The notes below the pieces were generated by a model. That model searched no databases. It saw only the letters and a program-made list of their open reading frames with translations, and was not told where the DNA came from. This document shows positions 63,019 through 64,000 of a stretch of 64,000 nt of DNA, one piece after another (the stretch's first letter is position 1; the number at the start of each line of letters is the position of its first letter). This DNA is from Onchidella celtica (taxonomy: Eukaryota > Mollusca > Gastropoda > Systellommatophora > Onchidiidae). Where the stretch lies: NCBI GenBank assembly GCA_963931925.1, contig OZ007582.1, forward strand, positions 19,431,818 through 19,495,817, written 5' to 3'. The translations under genes were made by a program, and so were the position numbers.

Positions 63019-64000
63019 CAATCAAAAGCTATTCCAGTCATGTCTGCCCTACATGAACTGGGGGAATTAACATTTTACCAGGGCCGCGTGAACGCCATTC
63101 GCGCTTCCGTTCTACGTGACTCCGGATGCACGACTATCGGCGTTCGACAGTCACTAGTCCGTCCAACACAATTTTTGGATAAGGATATAACTTGTATTAC
63201 TTTTGGCGGATCTGTAGAGCGAGTCCGTCTTGCAGAAATTTATATTGATACACCTTTTCTCACAGGTATTGTTACCGCATGTGTACTGCCTAATCCGGTG
63301 GCTGATTTAATCATAGGGAATGTACCTCAAGTAAATAAGTTTCCTATCGGTAACTTGGAAATTTGGACTGAGGATGAGAGTGTTGCTTGTGCGACAACAC
63401 GCCTACAATCGAGTCGACGAGCAGACAGTGCATTAAGTAACCCTACTATTGAAGTGAACATAACGTCTAATGCATTCCATGATGAGCAACATTCAGACCC
63501 CACATTGAAACATTTGTTTACTAAAGTTGATCCTACCGCGCCGGATACCTCTAAGTTTCTTATTAAAGATGACTTATTATATCGTAATTTTCGGAATAAG
63601 CGAGTGGCCGTTATGCAGCTTGTAGTACCAAGATCTTTTCGTCGCGACATTATTCGTCTCGCGCATGACACTTCCTTGGCGGGTCACCAAGGAAAGGCCA
63701 GAACTAAGTCTCGAATACTATCGCAATTTTTTTGGCCCAGTATTTACGCAGATGTAAACCGGTTCGTATCAACATGTGACGTATGTCAGAGACGTACTCC
63801 TAAAGGGAGAGCATCGCGGGCTCCTCTGCAGGAGATGCCTATGGTCTCCAGACCATTTGAGCGCGTTGCCGTAGATATAGTTGGGCCCCTACACAAGTCA
63901 GACAGAGGACATCGTTTTATACTTTCTGTCATTGACTACGCAACCCGTTGGCCAGAGGCCATTCCACTAAAAGACATTTCAGCCGATCATGTGGCTGAAG
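63019..64000 (+). CDS. pol: Pol of second Gmr1-like element: protease and integrase (partial)
   Basis: Open without a stop to the window end. [19 protein letters not shown] leads into protease ([19 protein letters not shown]), a linker (LKHLFTKVDP), the integrase zinc motif (HDTSLAGHQ...CDVCQRR) and the first part of the core with its first Asp ([20 protein letters not shown]). RT must follow outside. It has no ATG at its start, consistent with expression by readthrough of the TGA at 63016 or with simple decay. Confidence 0.9.

Larger units (their letters stand above)
55941..64000 (+). mobile_element. Second Gmr1-like element, runs off the window
   Basis: A different family from 8039-16779: 5' LTR 55941-57149, leader 57150-61790 interrupted by an RTE LINE, gag 61791-63018, then protease and integrase to the window end. 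Protease is followed directly by integrase, so it has the same inverted order. The left end interrupts the I/Nimb LINE. A frameshift in gag near 62037 shows it is defective. Its 3' half is outside. Confidence 0.88.

Overview
The window is animal (metazoan) nuclear DNA: AT-rich, with short coding exons bounded by GT/AG splice sites, long introns, and about a third or more of the sequence made of mobile elements. The two clear host genes are orthologues of widely conserved animal genes. The repeat content (Gmr1-like LTR elements, RTE-type and I/Nimb-type LINEs, pogo-, piggyBac- and Kolobok-like short elements) fits a marine invertebrate, possibly a mollusc. That taxon is an inference with low confidence.

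Layout. 1-138 is the last exon of an unidentified gene. 2378-4439 holds three small exons of a second, unidentified gene with a basic/charged C-terminus. 5013-27645 (+ strand) is CRPPA (ISPD), the CDP-ribitol synthase of alpha-dystroglycan glycosylation: nine exons are visible, the 5' exon is not found, and one catalytic exon is broken by a 200-N gap. Tail-to-tail with it, 29362-51909 (- strand) holds the last 16 exons of COPA (coatomer alpha subunit). Its WD-repeat half would lie beyond the right end. The reading phases of all 16 exons join without a break.

Mobile elements fill the introns. CRPPA introns carry a solo LTR (5450-6582), a nearly intact Gmr1-like Ty3/gypsy element with the unusual order protease-integrase-RT-RNase H (8039-16779), a TTAA-flanked Kolobok-like element (17303-18436), a piggyBac-like element (19516-20644), a small TTAA element, and two pogo/mariner-type MITEs. 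One of these MITEs ends 25 bp before a splice acceptor. COPA introns carry a mariner-sized inverted-repeat element (30658-31898), a 6.4-kb inverted-repeat element (32638-39016) with an uncharacterised broken gene and an RTE-like LINE inside it, a MITE inside a 40-bp minisatellite with an RTE LINE inside the MITE (44000-47584), and a piggyBac-like MITE (49606-50622).

The right end (about 52090-64000) is a nested stack. An internally deleted I/Nimb-type LINE is interrupted by a second Gmr1-like element, whose leader is in turn interrupted by a second, almost identical copy of the RTE LINE with a 12-bp target-site duplication. Comparing the two Gmr1-like elements shows conserved leader blocks and arrays of short stem-loops upstream of gag. 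The second element also has a UGA codon between gag and pol in a context known from stop-codon readthrough. The best candidates for something undescribed are the 6.4-kb inverted-repeat element and the Gmr1-like leader hairpin arrays.
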